A DNA stretch of 64,000 nt from Fulvimonas soli (GTDB lineage Bacteria; Pseudomonadota; Gammaproteobacteria; Xanthomonadales; Rhodanobacteraceae), in NCBI RefSeq assembly GCF_003148905.1, contig NZ_QGHC01000006.1, positions 102,286-166,285 of the forward strand. The letters are read 5' to 3'. The position numbers were made by a program, and so were the translations under genes. Every line of letters starts with the position of its first letter. The first letter of the stretch is position 1. Positions 1 through 8,278 of the stretch are shown here, piece after piece. Below the pieces are notes generated by a model. It ran no database searches, was not told the DNA's origin, and was given only the letters and a program-made list of their open reading frames with translations.

Positions 1-178
1 CATGGCGGGCATCGCCGAACTGGCCCTGGAGCGAGGATGTTGCATACGCCAATCCCGGCAGTCGAGGCGCTGCAAGATTACTGTCTGAGAAATATCATTT
101 CAAATTAAGCCGTTCCGGCAACTTTCTTCATTGGATTGGAGGTTTGGCGGCGGGCCGGGCGCATGCCCTGGCGCCAAC
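1..178. other. Left-edge intergenic stretch, possible start of an off-window minus gene
   Basis: No gene is supported here. The first three bases read CAT, so a minus-strand gene could begin with ATG at the very edge and run out of the window, but nothing of it can be checked. The bases around 80-130 are AT-richer than the rest of the window, which would suit a promoter between two divergent or tandem units. Confidence 0.3.
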
Positions 179-1630
179 TCAGTCGCTTACTTCGGTCTGA
201 AGTTCGCCGAGCATGTGACCATCGGCGTCGACATACCGGATACGGAACCTGCCCGGGCGGAGATAGAGCACGTTCTGTTGCCTGTCCTGGACGAAAACAT
301 AGCGGTCCGCGGCAATGGCATTGTCCGGCTCGTCAGCGTAGTGCGCTTCGACCAGGCAGGGAATGGACGACCTGCATGGCTGGGTGCTGACAGGCACGGG
401 TTTCCTCGTGCCGTCCAGGGTCAGCCACTTGGGCCGTTCGCCCGCGGAGGCCGGAGGCATGATGGCGAACCGCCGGTCGCCCAGTCTGAGGTTCACGGGC
501 CCTTGCGCATAGCTCGACATGCGGTTGTTGCCGATGGGCAGGATGACGGAGACGTCATAGGCCTTGGGGCGTGCGCTCCAGATGGCCCCGCTTGAGCGGT
601 TGCGGAGCACGAAGGGCTTGTCCAGATGGAAGTGGCTCAGGATCTGCTCGTAGATGTCGAGGTTGGGGTGCTGATAGGTCTTTTGGCTCGGTGTGCCCAG
701 AAGCTGGCGCGTAGTGGCGCGCGCACTCAGCAACGAATTCGAGGTGATGTATTCGGATTCGGCCCGGGTGGCGGCATCCAGTTCGCTGACGGGCTCGTCT
801 TCGCGGATATCCGTCTGATCGATGCTCAGCGGGGGGATTCCGGTGAGCTGCTGCAGCCTTTCCGCCATGGGCGTGACCGGGCCAAGGCGGCCGCGGGCCT
901 TGTCTATGTGCGCATAACCTGCATGTACGAAAAGACGGGCTTCAGGGTCCTTGGCGAAGACGCGCTCGTAGAGATTCTTGGCTTGCCCGTCCTCGCGCTG
1001 CTGGCCGGCGTGACCTACTGTTTCGTAAGGGACAATCTTGAAGCCTAGACGAATGGCTTCGCGCAGGATGTCGCCGTAGATGGGCTCGTGCAGATACTCG
1101 CTGCCGCTGCGCGCGACCGGAAATCCGCGACTGGACAAGTCCGTGTCCTGACCATCGAGCGCTTCCGCGGCGAAGTAATTGAATCCGGCAGCCCTGAGCT
1201 TGGGCAGCAGGGCGAGGGTGAGTATCCGGGTGTGGGCATCATGGTGGGCTTCGTTTACCATGACGATGCGTCTTTCCCCCGCCAGTTTGACGATGGCGTC
1301 GACGGCATCCACGGCCTCCCAGTCCGAGGCGCGCGGCACATCCACCCGCTGCATGGGCTGGCTGCGCAGGGGAAAGTCGCGGACCGCCTCGCTGTACAGT
1401 CCCAGTTCGTTTTCGGTAGCTGCCAGGAATTGCAACGCAACGGCTTTGTCTTCGCGGGACAGCTGCGGCAGGGTGGTCAACAGGTAACGGTAGCGGGACA
1501 TCTCGTCGTCGCTGTGCTCCATGACTCCCTGGAAGAGATCCGACCTGGATTGCTCCTTTGCCGGCAGGCAGCAGGCAAGGCCGAAAAAGGCGATGGCCAA
1601 CAGGGTCTGGTGCGCCAGTCGGATGGACAT
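179..1630 (-). CDS. Exported ChaN/EreA-like protein of unknown function
   Basis: A 483-residue protein with an N-terminal signal peptide (hydrophobic residues about 8-22, probable cleavage after LPA; the double Cys at 20-21 is a weak lipobox at best), so probably periplasmic. The strand followed by NEAHHDAH (residues 126-133), the EAL at 156-158 and FVHAGYAH (234-241) resemble the Glu/His active-site signatures of the erythromycin-esterase/ChaN/TraB superfamily. The C-terminal 180 residues match nothing I recognise. The gene is less GC-rich than its neighbours and uses codons such as AGG and ATA more freely, which suggests acquisition. It could be a haem-binding ChaN relative or an esterase-like enzyme; substrate unknown. 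Confidence 0.6.
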   Translation of the reverse strand: MSIRLAHQTLLAIAFFGLACCLPAKEQSRSDLFQGVMEHSDDEMSRYRYLLTTLPQLSREDKAVALQFLAATENELGLYSEAVRDFPLRSQPMQRVDVPRASDWEAVDAVDAIVKLAGERRIVMVNEAHHDAHTRILTLALLPKLRAAGFNYFAAEALDGQDTDLSSRGFPVARSGSEYLHEPIYGDILREAIRLGFKIVPYETVGHAGQQREDGQAKNLYERVFAKDPEARLFVHAGYAHIDKARGRLGPVTPMAERLQQLTGIPPLSIDQTDIREDEPVSELDAATRAESEYITSNSLLSARATTRQLLGTPSQKTYQHPNLDIYEQILSHFHLDKPFVLRNRSSGAIWSARPKAYDVSVILPIGNNRMSSYAQGPVNLRLGDRRFAIMPPASAGERPKWLTLDGTRKPVPVSTQPCRSSIPCLVEAHYADEPDNAIAADRYVFVQDRQQNVLYLRPGRFRIRYVDADGHMLGELQTEVSD

Positions 1631-1724
1631 GGTTCCGGGTTCCAGGAGGGTGGCTGCAGCCTATGCATAGCTTGCGGATGGGCACAAGTGAATTCTTTCC
1701 GGCGGGCCCGTCAGAGGCGGCAAG

Positions 1725-2984
1725 ATGAATTCGCCGGATAGCGATGTCCTGATCCTCGGCGCCGGCGTGATCGGCCTTTCCTGCGCGCTGCACCTGCTCA
1801 GGGCCGGCGTCGGGGTGCGGGTGCTGGAGCAGGGGGCGCCCGGCTGCGGCGCCTCGCATGGCAACTGCGGCACGATCACGCCGAGCCACGCCGCGCCGCT
1901 GGCCATGCCGGGCACCTTCGGCGTCGCCCTGCGCTCGATGCTGCGGGCGGACGCGCCGCTGTACCTCAACCCGCGCTTCGACGGGCCGCGCCTGCGCTGG
2001 CTGCTGGGCTTCGCCCGGCACTGCAACTGGCGCGACTTCGCCCGCGCCGCGCAGGCGCGCTCGGCGATCCTGCAGCGCTCGCGCGCCCTGCTGGGCGAGC
2101 TGGTGCGTGCCGAGGGGCTGGATTGCGAGTTCGCCGAGGAGGGCGAGCTGTACGTCTACCGCACCGCCGCGCAGCTGGCGGCGGACCTGCGCCACCACGC
2201 CGACGTGCTCGACCGGCTCGGCGTGGCGGTGGAGCGGCTGGACGGCGCGGCGGTGGAGGCGCGCGAGCCGGCGCTGAAGCCCGGCGTCGCGGGCGGCCTG
2301 TTCCATCCCGGCGACGCGCGGCTGCGGCCGGACCGCTACGTGGCGGAGCTGGCCCGCCGCGTGCGCGAGCTGGGCGGCGCCATCGAGACGGATGCGCGCA
2401 TCGGGCGCATCGAGGCCGAGGCCGGCCGCGTCGCGCGCGTGCGCACCACGCGGGGCGACTTCGCCGGCGGGCGCGTGGTGATGGCGCTGGGCGCCTGGTC
2501 GCCGCTGCTCGGCCGCCAGCTCGGCCTGCGCCTGCCGATGCAGCCGGGCAAGGGCTACTCGATCACCTACGCCCGGCCGCGGCTGGCGCCGCGCCACGCG
2601 CTGGTGCTGCGCGAGGCGGCGGTCTGCGTCACCACCTGGAGCAGCGGCTACCGGCTGGGCAGCACCATGGAATTCTCCGGCTACGCCGAGGGGCTCAACC
2701 GCACCCGCCTGGACGCGCTGCGCCGCGGCGCGGCGCAGGGCCTGCGCGAGCCCGAGGGCCCCGAGGTGCTGGAGGAATGGTGGGGCTGGCGGCCGATGAG
2801 CGTGGACGAGGTGCCGATCATCGGCCCGAGCACGCGCCTGGCCAACCTGCACCTGGCCACCGCGCACGGCATGCTGGGCGTCAGCATGTCGGCGGCGACC
2901 GGCGAGCTGGTGGCGGCGCAGCTGACCGGCGCGGCGCCGGCGATCGATCCGGCGCCCTATGCTCCCGCCCGCTTCGGCCTTTGA
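1725..2984 (+). CDS. FAD-dependent D-amino-acid dehydrogenase-like oxidase (DadA family)
   Basis: A 419-residue flavoprotein of the DAO/DadA family, which oxidises D-amino acids or related secondary amines to 2-oxo acids with electrons passed to the respiratory chain. The N-terminus carries the dinucleotide fold ILGAGVIG (residues 10-17) followed by the acid-ended second strand VRVLEQG. A C-terminal stretch WWGWRPMSVDEVPIIG and HGMLGVSMSAATGELVA matches the conserved substrate- and FAD-closing segments of DadA proteins. Length is typical (416-432). The substrate cannot be read from sequence; hydroxyproline or glycine-type oxidases are alternatives. It precedes gor by about 70 bases on the same strand. 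Confidence 0.75.
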   Translation: MNSPDSDVLILGAGVIGLSCALHLLRAGVGVRVLEQGAPGCGASHGNCGTITPSHAAPLAMPGTFGVALRSMLRADAPLYLNPRFDGPRLRWLLGFARHCNWRDFARAAQARSAILQRSRALLGELVRAEGLDCEFAEEGELYVYRTAAQLAADLRHHADVLDRLGVAVERLDGAAVEAREPALKPGVAGGLFHPGDARLRPDRYVAELARRVRELGGAIETDARIGRIEAEAGRVARVRTTRGDFAGGRVVMALGAWSPLLGRQLGLRLPMQPGKGYSITYARPRLAPRHALVLREAAVCVTTWSSGYRLGSTMEFSGYAEGLNRTRLDALRRGAAQGLREPEGPEVLEEWWGWRPMSVDEVPIIGPSTRLANLHLATAHGMLGVSMSAATGELVAAQLTGAAPAIDPAPYAPARFGL

Positions 2985-3056
2985 CGGCGCCGGCCCGCGC
3001 GGGCGCAGGCATGACGGCCGGCATCGGCAACGGCGCAGCGCGGCAGGAGGTTCCGC

Positions 3057-4406
3057 ATGACCCGACGATTCGACCTGATCGTGCTCGGCGCCGGCTCGGC
3101 CGGCCTCACCGTGGCGCAGCGCGCGGCGCGGCACGGCGCCCGCGTGGCGGTATGCGATCCCGGCGCGCTGGGGGGCACCTGCGTCAACCGGGGCTGCGTG
3201 CCGAAGAAGGCGCTGTGGTTCGCCGCGCAGTGGGCGCAGTCGCAGGCGCTGGCGCGCGACTACGGCTTCGCGCTGGCGCGGCCGGCCGCGCTGGACTGGA
3301 AACGCTTCCGCCGGCAGCGCGACGACTACATCGCCGGCATCCGCGCGCGCTACGACCGGCGCCTGCAGGAGGCCGGCGTGGCGCTGATCGGCGAGGCGGC
3401 CCGCTTCCTCGCCCCGGACCTGCTCGAACTCGCCGGCGGCGGCCGCCTCGCCGCGCCGCAGGTGGTGATCGCCACCGGCGCGCGCCCGCGCCGGCTGGAG
3501 CTGCCCGGCTTCGGGCTGGGCATGGTGTCGGACGACGTGTTCGCGCTGGAGCGCGCGCCCGCGCGCCTCGCCGTGGTCGGCGGCGGCTACGTGGCGATGG
3601 AGTTCGCCTGCCTGCTGCACGCGCTGGGTTGCGGGGTGGACCTGCTGGTCCGCGGCGAACTGCTCGGGAACTTCGACGCCGAGCTGGTGCAGCACCTGGC
3701 CGGCCGGATGCTGGCGCGCGGCATCCGCATCGTGATGCAGACCGAGGTCCGCGCCGCGCACGGCAGCGCGGGAGCGGTCCGGCTCGAAGACCAGACCGGC
3801 GCCATGCACGGTCCCTACGACGCCGTGCTGTGGACGGTCGGCCGCGTGCCGAACAGCGACGGGCTCGGGCTGGACGGGATCGGCGTGGCGACCGACGCGG
3901 GAGGACACGTGCAGGTGGACCGCTATCAGGCCACCGGCGTGCCCGGCATCGCCGCGCTGGGCGATGTCACCGGCCGCCGCGCGCTGACGCCGGTGGCGGT
4001 GGCGGCCGGCTACGCGCTGGCCGAGCGGCTGTTCGGCGGCAAGCCGCAGTCGCGTTTCGACTACGAGGCGATCCCCAGCGTGGCCTTCACCGACCCGCCG
4101 CTGGGCGGCGTCGGCCTCACCGAGGCGCAGGCGCGCGGGCGGCATGGCGAGGCGGTGCGCGTCTACACGCGCAGCTTCGTGCCGCTGCAGCTCGCCGTGG
4201 CCGGGCGCGAGGAGCGCAGCTGGACGAAGCTGGTCTGCGCGGGCGGGGACGAGCGCGTGGTCGGCCTCCACGCGCTGGGGCCGGGCGTGGACGAGCTGCT
4301 GCAGGGCTACGCCGTGGCGCTGCGCCAGGGGCTGCGCAGGCGCGACCTCAACGCGGCGGTGGCGATCCATCCCACCGCGGCGGAGGAACTGCTGTTGCTG
4401 CACTGA
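3057..4406 (+). CDS. gor: Glutathione-disulfide reductase
   Basis: A 449-residue pyridine-nucleotide disulfide oxidoreductase that reduces GSSG to GSH with NADPH in the cytoplasm. The FAD site GAGSAG is at residues 11-16. The redox motif GGTCVNRGCVPKK (39-51) places the active cysteines at 42 and 47 and is the glutathione-reductase version; lipoamide dehydrogenases have a different spacing context. A second dinucleotide fold VVGGGYVAMEF is at about 175-185, and the C-terminal HPTAAEEL supplies the catalytic His-Glu pair. The start has a GGAGG-like site directly upstream. hutG follows after 23 bases, so the two are probably co-transcribed. Confidence 0.92.
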   Translation: MTRRFDLIVLGAGSAGLTVAQRAARHGARVAVCDPGALGGTCVNRGCVPKKALWFAAQWAQSQALARDYGFALARPAALDWKRFRRQRDDYIAGIRARYDRRLQEAGVALIGEAARFLAPDLLELAGGGRLAAPQVVIATGARPRRLELPGFGLGMVSDDVFALERAPARLAVVGGGYVAMEFACLLHALGCGVDLLVRGELLGNFDAELVQHLAGRMLARGIRIVMQTEVRAAHGSAGAVRLEDQTGAMHGPYDAVLWTVGRVPNSDGLGLDGIGVATDAGGHVQVDRYQATGVPGIAALGDVTGRRALTPVAVAAGYALAERLFGGKPQSRFDYEAIPSVAFTDPPLGGVGLTEAQARGRHGEAVRVYTRSFVPLQLAVAGREERSWTKLVCAGGDERVVGLHALGPGVDELLQGYAVALRQGLRRRDLNAAVAIHPTAAEELLLLH

Positions 4407-4429
4407 GGACGGGCCGCGACACTAGCGCG

Positions 4430-5209
4430 ATGGACACCTACACGCTCGAACGCGGCACGGCGCCGCTGCTGATCAGCCTGCCGCACGACGGCAGCCACAT
4501 CCCGGACGATTTGGCCGCGCGCATGCGCCCGCGCGCGCGCCGCGCGCCGGACACCGACTGGCACGTGGGCCGGCTGTACGCGCCGCTGGCGCGCGCGCTC
4601 GGCGCCAGCCTGCTGCGCCCGCTGGCCTCGCGCTACGTGATCGACCTCAACCGGCCGGCCGACGGCCACGCGCTCTACCCGGGCCGCCGCGAGACCGGGC
4701 TGGTGCCCACCCTCGGCTTCGACGGCGAGCCGATCTACCTCGACGGAGCCGAGCCGGACGCGGCCGAAACGCAACGGCGGGTGAACGACTACTGGCAGCC
4801 CTACCACCGCGCCTTGCAGCAGGAACTTGCGAGGCTGCACGCCGAGCACGGCCGCGTGGTGCTGTGGGAAGGCCACTCGATCCGCAGCCGCGTGCCGATG
4901 CTGTTCGACGGCGTGCTGCCGGACTTCAACCTCGGCACGGCCGACGGCGCCAGCTGCACGGCCGCGCTGCAGCGGCGCCTCGCCGACGCCCTGGCGGCGC
5001 AGTCCGACTACAGCCACGTGGTGAACGGCCGCTTCAAGGGCGGCTACATCACCCGCGCGTACCACCGCGTGGAGGAGGGCATCCAGGCCGTGCAGCTGGA
5101 GCTGGCCCAGCACCGCTACATGGACGAGGAGAGCTTCGCCTACGACGAGGCCAAGGCGCCCGCGGTGCAGCGGCTGATCGGGCGGCTGCTGCGGCTGTGC
5201 CTGGAGTGA
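4430..5209 (+). CDS. hutG: N-formylglutamate deformylase (HutG family)
   Basis: A 259-residue metal-dependent amidohydrolase that hydrolyses N-formyl-L-glutamate to glutamate and formate, the last step of one histidine-degradation route. Family signatures seen are LISLPHDGSHIP near residue 12, DTDWHVGRLY near 41, DLNRP near 68 and the WEGHSIRS block near 146; the His and Glu residues in these blocks are the expected zinc ligands. No other hut genes are nearby, so it may serve a general N-formyl amino-acid clearance role. Start chosen at the ATG after gor that begins the conserved domain; the upstream extension in this frame runs antisense-like through gor and lacks family similarity. Confidence 0.88.
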   Translation: MDTYTLERGTAPLLISLPHDGSHIPDDLAARMRPRARRAPDTDWHVGRLYAPLARALGASLLRPLASRYVIDLNRPADGHALYPGRRETGLVPTLGFDGEPIYLDGAEPDAAETQRRVNDYWQPYHRALQQELARLHAEHGRVVLWEGHSIRSRVPMLFDGVLPDFNLGTADGASCTAALQRRLADALAAQSDYSHVVNGRFKGGYITRAYHRVEEGIQAVQLELAQHRYMDEESFAYDEAKAPAVQRLIGRLLRLCLE

Positions 5210-5397
5210 CCGCAAGTTCCTGACGCACGGAATTGCCGTTGCGCGAAGTCAAGCGCCGGCGCGCCCCGGCGCGGGGGCCGCGGGCCCTGCCCGTTCAGTC
5301 GCGGTATGCCGGCGCGGAGCCACTGTGCCTTCGCCGCGCCGCCCGCGTCGCCGGGTTCCGGCCGGGTCCGCGGCCCAGACATGCGAGGCTTACCATC

Positions 5398-5622
5398 ATG
5401 CGTAAACTTGTGATCGCTTCTCTGCTCGTGGCGGGCGTCGCCTTCGGCGGCACGGTGCTGGCCCAGGACACGGCGTCGCAGAGCACGGCTCCGGCCGCCG
5501 CCAAGTCGACGGCCGACCAGGCCGCCGCGCCGAAGGCCACCAAGCACCACAAGGGCCACAAGCACAAGGCCGCCGACAGCTCGACCGCGAATCCGGCCAG
5601 CGCCAGCAGCAGCGGCAAGTAA
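5398..5622 (+). CDS. Small secreted Ala/Lys/His-rich protein
   Basis: A 74-residue protein with a clear signal peptide (MRKLVIASLLVAGVAFGG, cleavage after VLA at about residue 22). The mature part is low-complexity: Ala/Ser/Thr-rich with the central basic, His-rich run KHHKGHKHK. It is followed by a strong terminator. Similar short exported Ala/Lys proteins are common in this bacterial group; the function is unknown, and a periplasmic stress or metal-binding role is only a guess from composition. Confidence 0.7.
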   Translation: MRKLVIASLLVAGVAFGGTVLAQDTASQSTAPAAAKSTADQAAAPKATKHHKGHKHKAADSSTANPASASSSGK

Positions 5623-5650
5623 GCCGGCGGACGAGCCGCACCCCATGGAA

Positions 5651-5676
5651 CCCCGGCGGTCGCGCCGGGGTTTTCT
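5651..5676. terminator. Rho-independent terminator (probably bidirectional)
   Basis: Perfect 8-bp stem CCCCGGCG/CGCCGGGG with a four-base GTCG loop, followed by TTTT. It lies between the small secreted protein on the plus strand and the RidA gene on the minus strand, so it can serve the convergent transcripts. Confidence 0.85.
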
Positions 5677-6095
5677 TATGCGCGCAGCGCGGCCACGCAC
5701 TTGAGCTCGATGGCGATCGGCGTGGGCAGGGCGCCGACGCCCACGGTGGTGCGGCAGGCGTCCACGCCGGCGAAATGCTCGGCGTACAGGCGGTTGTAGG
5801 CGGGGAAGTCGCGCGCCATGTCGGTGAGGAACACGGTCACGTCCACCAGGTCCTCCCAGCGCGCGCCGGCCGCCTCCAGCACCGCGCGCACGTTGGCGAA
5901 CACCTGCCGGCACTGCGCCTCGATGTCGTAGGCGACGAGCCGGCCGCCGGCGTCGTAGACGTTGCCGGGAATCGCGTCGTCGCCGGGCCGGCGCGGGCCG
6001 ACCCCGGAGAGGAACAGCAGGTCGCCCGCGCGCCGCGCGTGCGGATAGGCGCCCACCGGCGCCGGCGCGGCCTCGGTGCGCACCGCCCCGCTCAC
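5676..6095 (-). CDS. RidA/YjgF-family protein, probable 2-aminomuconate deaminase
   Basis: A 139-residue RidA-fold protein. RidA proteins hydrolyse enamine/imine intermediates, and a subgroup is the 2-aminomuconate deaminase of the kynurenine/2-nitrobenzoate routes. The N-terminal PHARRAGDLLFLSG and GVGPRRPGDDAIPGNVYD match that subgroup better than generic RidA. The TVFLTDMARDF block is the core. Start is a GTG whose GTGA overlaps the stop of the carbonic anhydrase by four bases, showing translational coupling. The semialdehyde dehydrogenase two genes upstream makes the product the likely substrate: 2-aminomuconate to 4-oxalocrotonate. Confidence 0.78.
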   Translation of the reverse strand: MSGAVRTEAAPAPVGAYPHARRAGDLLFLSGVGPRRPGDDAIPGNVYDAGGRLVAYDIEAQCRQVFANVRAVLEAAGARWEDLVDVTVFLTDMARDFPAYNRLYAEHFAGVDACRTTVGVGALPTPIAIELKCVAALRA

Positions 6096-6760
6096 GGTTC
6101 CACCCACGGCTCGCGGGTCAGCCGCTGCACGGCCGCCTCGTAGGCCGGCCACAGCGCGGCGCGCGAATCGACGTGCAGCCCCAGGTCGTTCACGTGGCCG
6201 TTGGCCAGGCTGTAGCACCAGGCGTGCACGGACAGCTTCTGGCCGCGCTCCCAGGCGTCCATCACCATCGTGGTGTGGCACACGTTGACCACCTGCTCGA
6301 TCGCGTTGAGCTCGCACAGGCGGCGGTTGCGCTCGGCCATCAGGTCGAGCGCGCCGAGCAGGCCGCCGTGCCGCTGCGCGACGTCGGCGACGTGGCGCAG
6401 CCAGTTGTCGACCAGGCCGAGGCGGCGGTCGTCCAGCACCGCCTGCACGCCACCGCAGCCGTAGTGGCCGACCACGATGATGTGCTCGACCTTGAGCACG
6501 TCCACCGCGAACTGGATGGTGCTCAGGCAGTTCAGGTCGGTGTGCGAGACCACGTTGGCGACGTTGCGCTGCACGAAGATCTCGCCGGGCGGCAGGTCGA
6601 CGATCTGGGTGGCCGGCACGCGCGAGTCGGAGCAGCCGATCCACAGGTACTTGGGCGACTGCTGCTGCGCCAGGCGCTCGAAGAAGCTCGGGTCCTGCGC
6701 GGTCACGGCGGCCGACCAGCGGCGGTTGCTGTCGATCAGATCCTGCAACGGGCTTTTCAA
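6092..6760 (-). CDS. Beta-class carbonic anhydrase
   Basis: A 222-residue zinc enzyme interconverting CO2 and bicarbonate. Zinc and active-site residues are visible: CSDSR at 43-47 (Cys43, Asp45) and HYGCGG at 99-104 (His99, Cys102). Length matches E. coli Can (220). Start is assigned to TTG because GAGGAA lies seven bases upstream, directly after the TGA stop of the aldehyde dehydrogenase, and the first residues align with the family N-terminus. It sits inside the lower-kynurenine operon between the dehydrogenase and the deaminase, an unusual place that may relate to CO2 released by ACMSD. Confidence 0.92.
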   Translation of the reverse strand: MKSPLQDLIDSNRRWSAAVTAQDPSFFERLAQQQSPKYLWIGCSDSRVPATQIVDLPPGEIFVQRNVANVVSHTDLNCLSTIQFAVDVLKVEHIIVVGHYGCGGVQAVLDDRRLGLVDNWLRHVADVAQRHGGLLGALDLMAERNRRLCELNAIEQVVNVCHTTMVMDAWERGQKLSVHAWCYSLANGHVNDLGLHVDSRAALWPAYEAAVQRLTREPWVEP

Positions 6761-6771
6761 GACGGGTTTCC

Positions 6772-8223
6772 TCAGTAGCGGATGCAGACGTTCTTCGGCT
6801 CGGTGAAGAAGCGCAGCGCCTCGGCGCCGCCCTCGCGGCCGAGCCCGGACTGCTTGGCGCCGCCGAACGGCGTGCGCAGGTCGCGCAGCAGCCAGCAGTT
6901 GATCCAGACGATGCCGAAATCCAGCCGCGCGGCCAGGCGGTGCGCGCGGGCGAGGTCGCGCGTCCACAGCGAGGCGGCCAGGCCGTAGCGGCTGTCGTTG
7001 GCGATCGCCAGCGCCTCGGCCTCGTCCTCGAACGGGATCAGGCTCACCACCGGGCCGAAGATCTCGGTCTGGTTGGTGGCCGCGCCGCGGGGCAGGCCCT
7101 CGACCACCGTGGGCGCGACGAACCAGCCGCCGGCGCAGCGGCCGGGCACCGGCACCGCCCCGCCGCCGCACAGCACGCGGCCGCCCTCGGCGCGGGCCTG
7201 CGCGATGCAGCCCAGCACCTTGTCGAAGTGGGCGCGCGAGACCAGCGCGCCGAGGTCGCTGGCCGGGTCGTCCGGGTCGCCCACGCGCAGCGCGCGCACG
7301 CGCGCGAGGTAGCGCTCGCGGAAGGCCTCGTAGATCGCGCGCTGCACCAGCAGGCGCGAGCCGCACAGGCAGATCTCGCCCTGGTTGGCGAAGCCGGAGC
7401 GCACGATGGTGTCCAGGTCGGCGTCGGACAGCTCGGCGTCGGCGAACACGATGGCCGGGTTCTTGCCGCCCATCTCCAGCGACAGCTTCTTGAACTGCGG
7501 CGCGGCCAGCGCGGCGATGCGCGCGCCGGTGGCGGTGCTGCCGGTGAAGGACACCGCCTGCACCGCCGGGTCGGCGACCAGCGCCTCGCCCACCGTGGGG
7601 CCGCGGCCGTGCACGACGTTGAGCGCGCCGGGCGGGAGGCCGGCCTCGATGCTCAGCTCGCCGAGCAGGGCGGCGGTGCAGGGCGTGACCTCGGAGGGCT
7701 TGGCCACCACCGCGTTGCCGGCGGCCAGCGCCGGCGCGATCTTCCAGGTGAACAGGTACAGCGGCAGGTTCCACGGGCTGATGCAGCCGACCACGCCCAG
7801 CGGCTGGCGCAGGGTGTAGTTGATCGCGTCCGGCGCGGTGGCGTGCGACTCGCTGCCCCAGCCCTCGACGGCGGCGGCGAAGAAACGCAGATTGCTCACC
7901 GCGCGCGGGATGTCCAGGCTGCGCGCCAGCGCGCGCGGCTTGCCGCTGTCGCGCGACTCCAGCGCGGCGAACTCCTCCAGCCGCGCCTCGACCAGGTCGG
8001 CCAGGCGCCGCAGCAATTGCGCGCGCCGCGTCGCGGGCGTGTCCGCCCAGGCGGGGGCGGCGCGCTGCGCGGCGGCGCTCGCGGCGGCGACGTCGGCCGC
8101 GTCGGAATCGGGGCAGCGCGCGAACGCCTCGCCGGTGGCCGGCTCGTGCACGTCCAGCCAGCGGTCGGCGCGCGGGGCCTGCTGGCGACCGTCGATCAGG
8201 TTGGCGAGATGCAGGCTGGGCAT
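6772..8223 (-). CDS. 2-aminomuconate (2-hydroxymuconate) 6-semialdehyde dehydrogenase
   Basis: A 483-residue NAD-dependent aldehyde dehydrogenase. Glu250 in LSLEMGGKNP and Cys285 in NQGEICLCGSR are the catalytic pair; the CLC context is typical of the hydroxymuconic/aminomuconic semialdehyde subgroup. Other blocks are ISPWNLPL at 149 and FTGSTATG at 226. In the kynurenine pathway it oxidises 2-aminomuconate semialdehyde, the product of ACMSD, to 2-aminomuconate. Start chosen at the ATG beginning MPSLHLANLI, where family similarity begins. The downstream carbonic anhydrase begins 11 bases after its stop. Confidence 0.85.
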   Translation of the reverse strand: MPSLHLANLIDGRQQAPRADRWLDVHEPATGEAFARCPDSDAADVAAASAAAQRAAPAWADTPATRRAQLLRRLADLVEARLEEFAALESRDSGKPRALARSLDIPRAVSNLRFFAAAVEGWGSESHATAPDAINYTLRQPLGVVGCISPWNLPLYLFTWKIAPALAAGNAVVAKPSEVTPCTAALLGELSIEAGLPPGALNVVHGRGPTVGEALVADPAVQAVSFTGSTATGARIAALAAPQFKKLSLEMGGKNPAIVFADAELSDADLDTIVRSGFANQGEICLCGSRLLVQRAIYEAFRERYLARVRALRVGDPDDPASDLGALVSRAHFDKVLGCIAQARAEGGRVLCGGGAVPVPGRCAGGWFVAPTVVEGLPRGAATNQTEIFGPVVSLIPFEDEAEALAIANDSRYGLAASLWTRDLARAHRLAARLDFGIVWINCWLLRDLRTPFGGAKQSGLGREGGAEALRFFTEPKNVCIRY

Positions 8224-8278
8224 CCGCACAAGCTTAAGCCCTGCGTCCGCCGAATGCACCGGACGCGGGCGTATGCCT

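Noticed and set aside
1725..2984. Assignment as alanine-catabolic dadA proper
   Set aside because: No dadX alanine racemase is adjacent (alr lies 13 kb away with dnaB), so the specific substrate and gene symbol are not claimed.
1239..4403. Very long open frame on the minus strand across the DadA-like and gor genes
   Set aside because: It is antisense to two genes with clear family motifs, is almost pure Arg/Ala/Gly/His low complexity, and is a typical product of high GC.
2123..5209. Thousand-codon plus-strand frame ending in hutG
   Set aside because: Only the last 259 codons have protein similarity; the upstream part lies over the DadA-like and gor genes in another frame and is Arg/Gly-rich noise.
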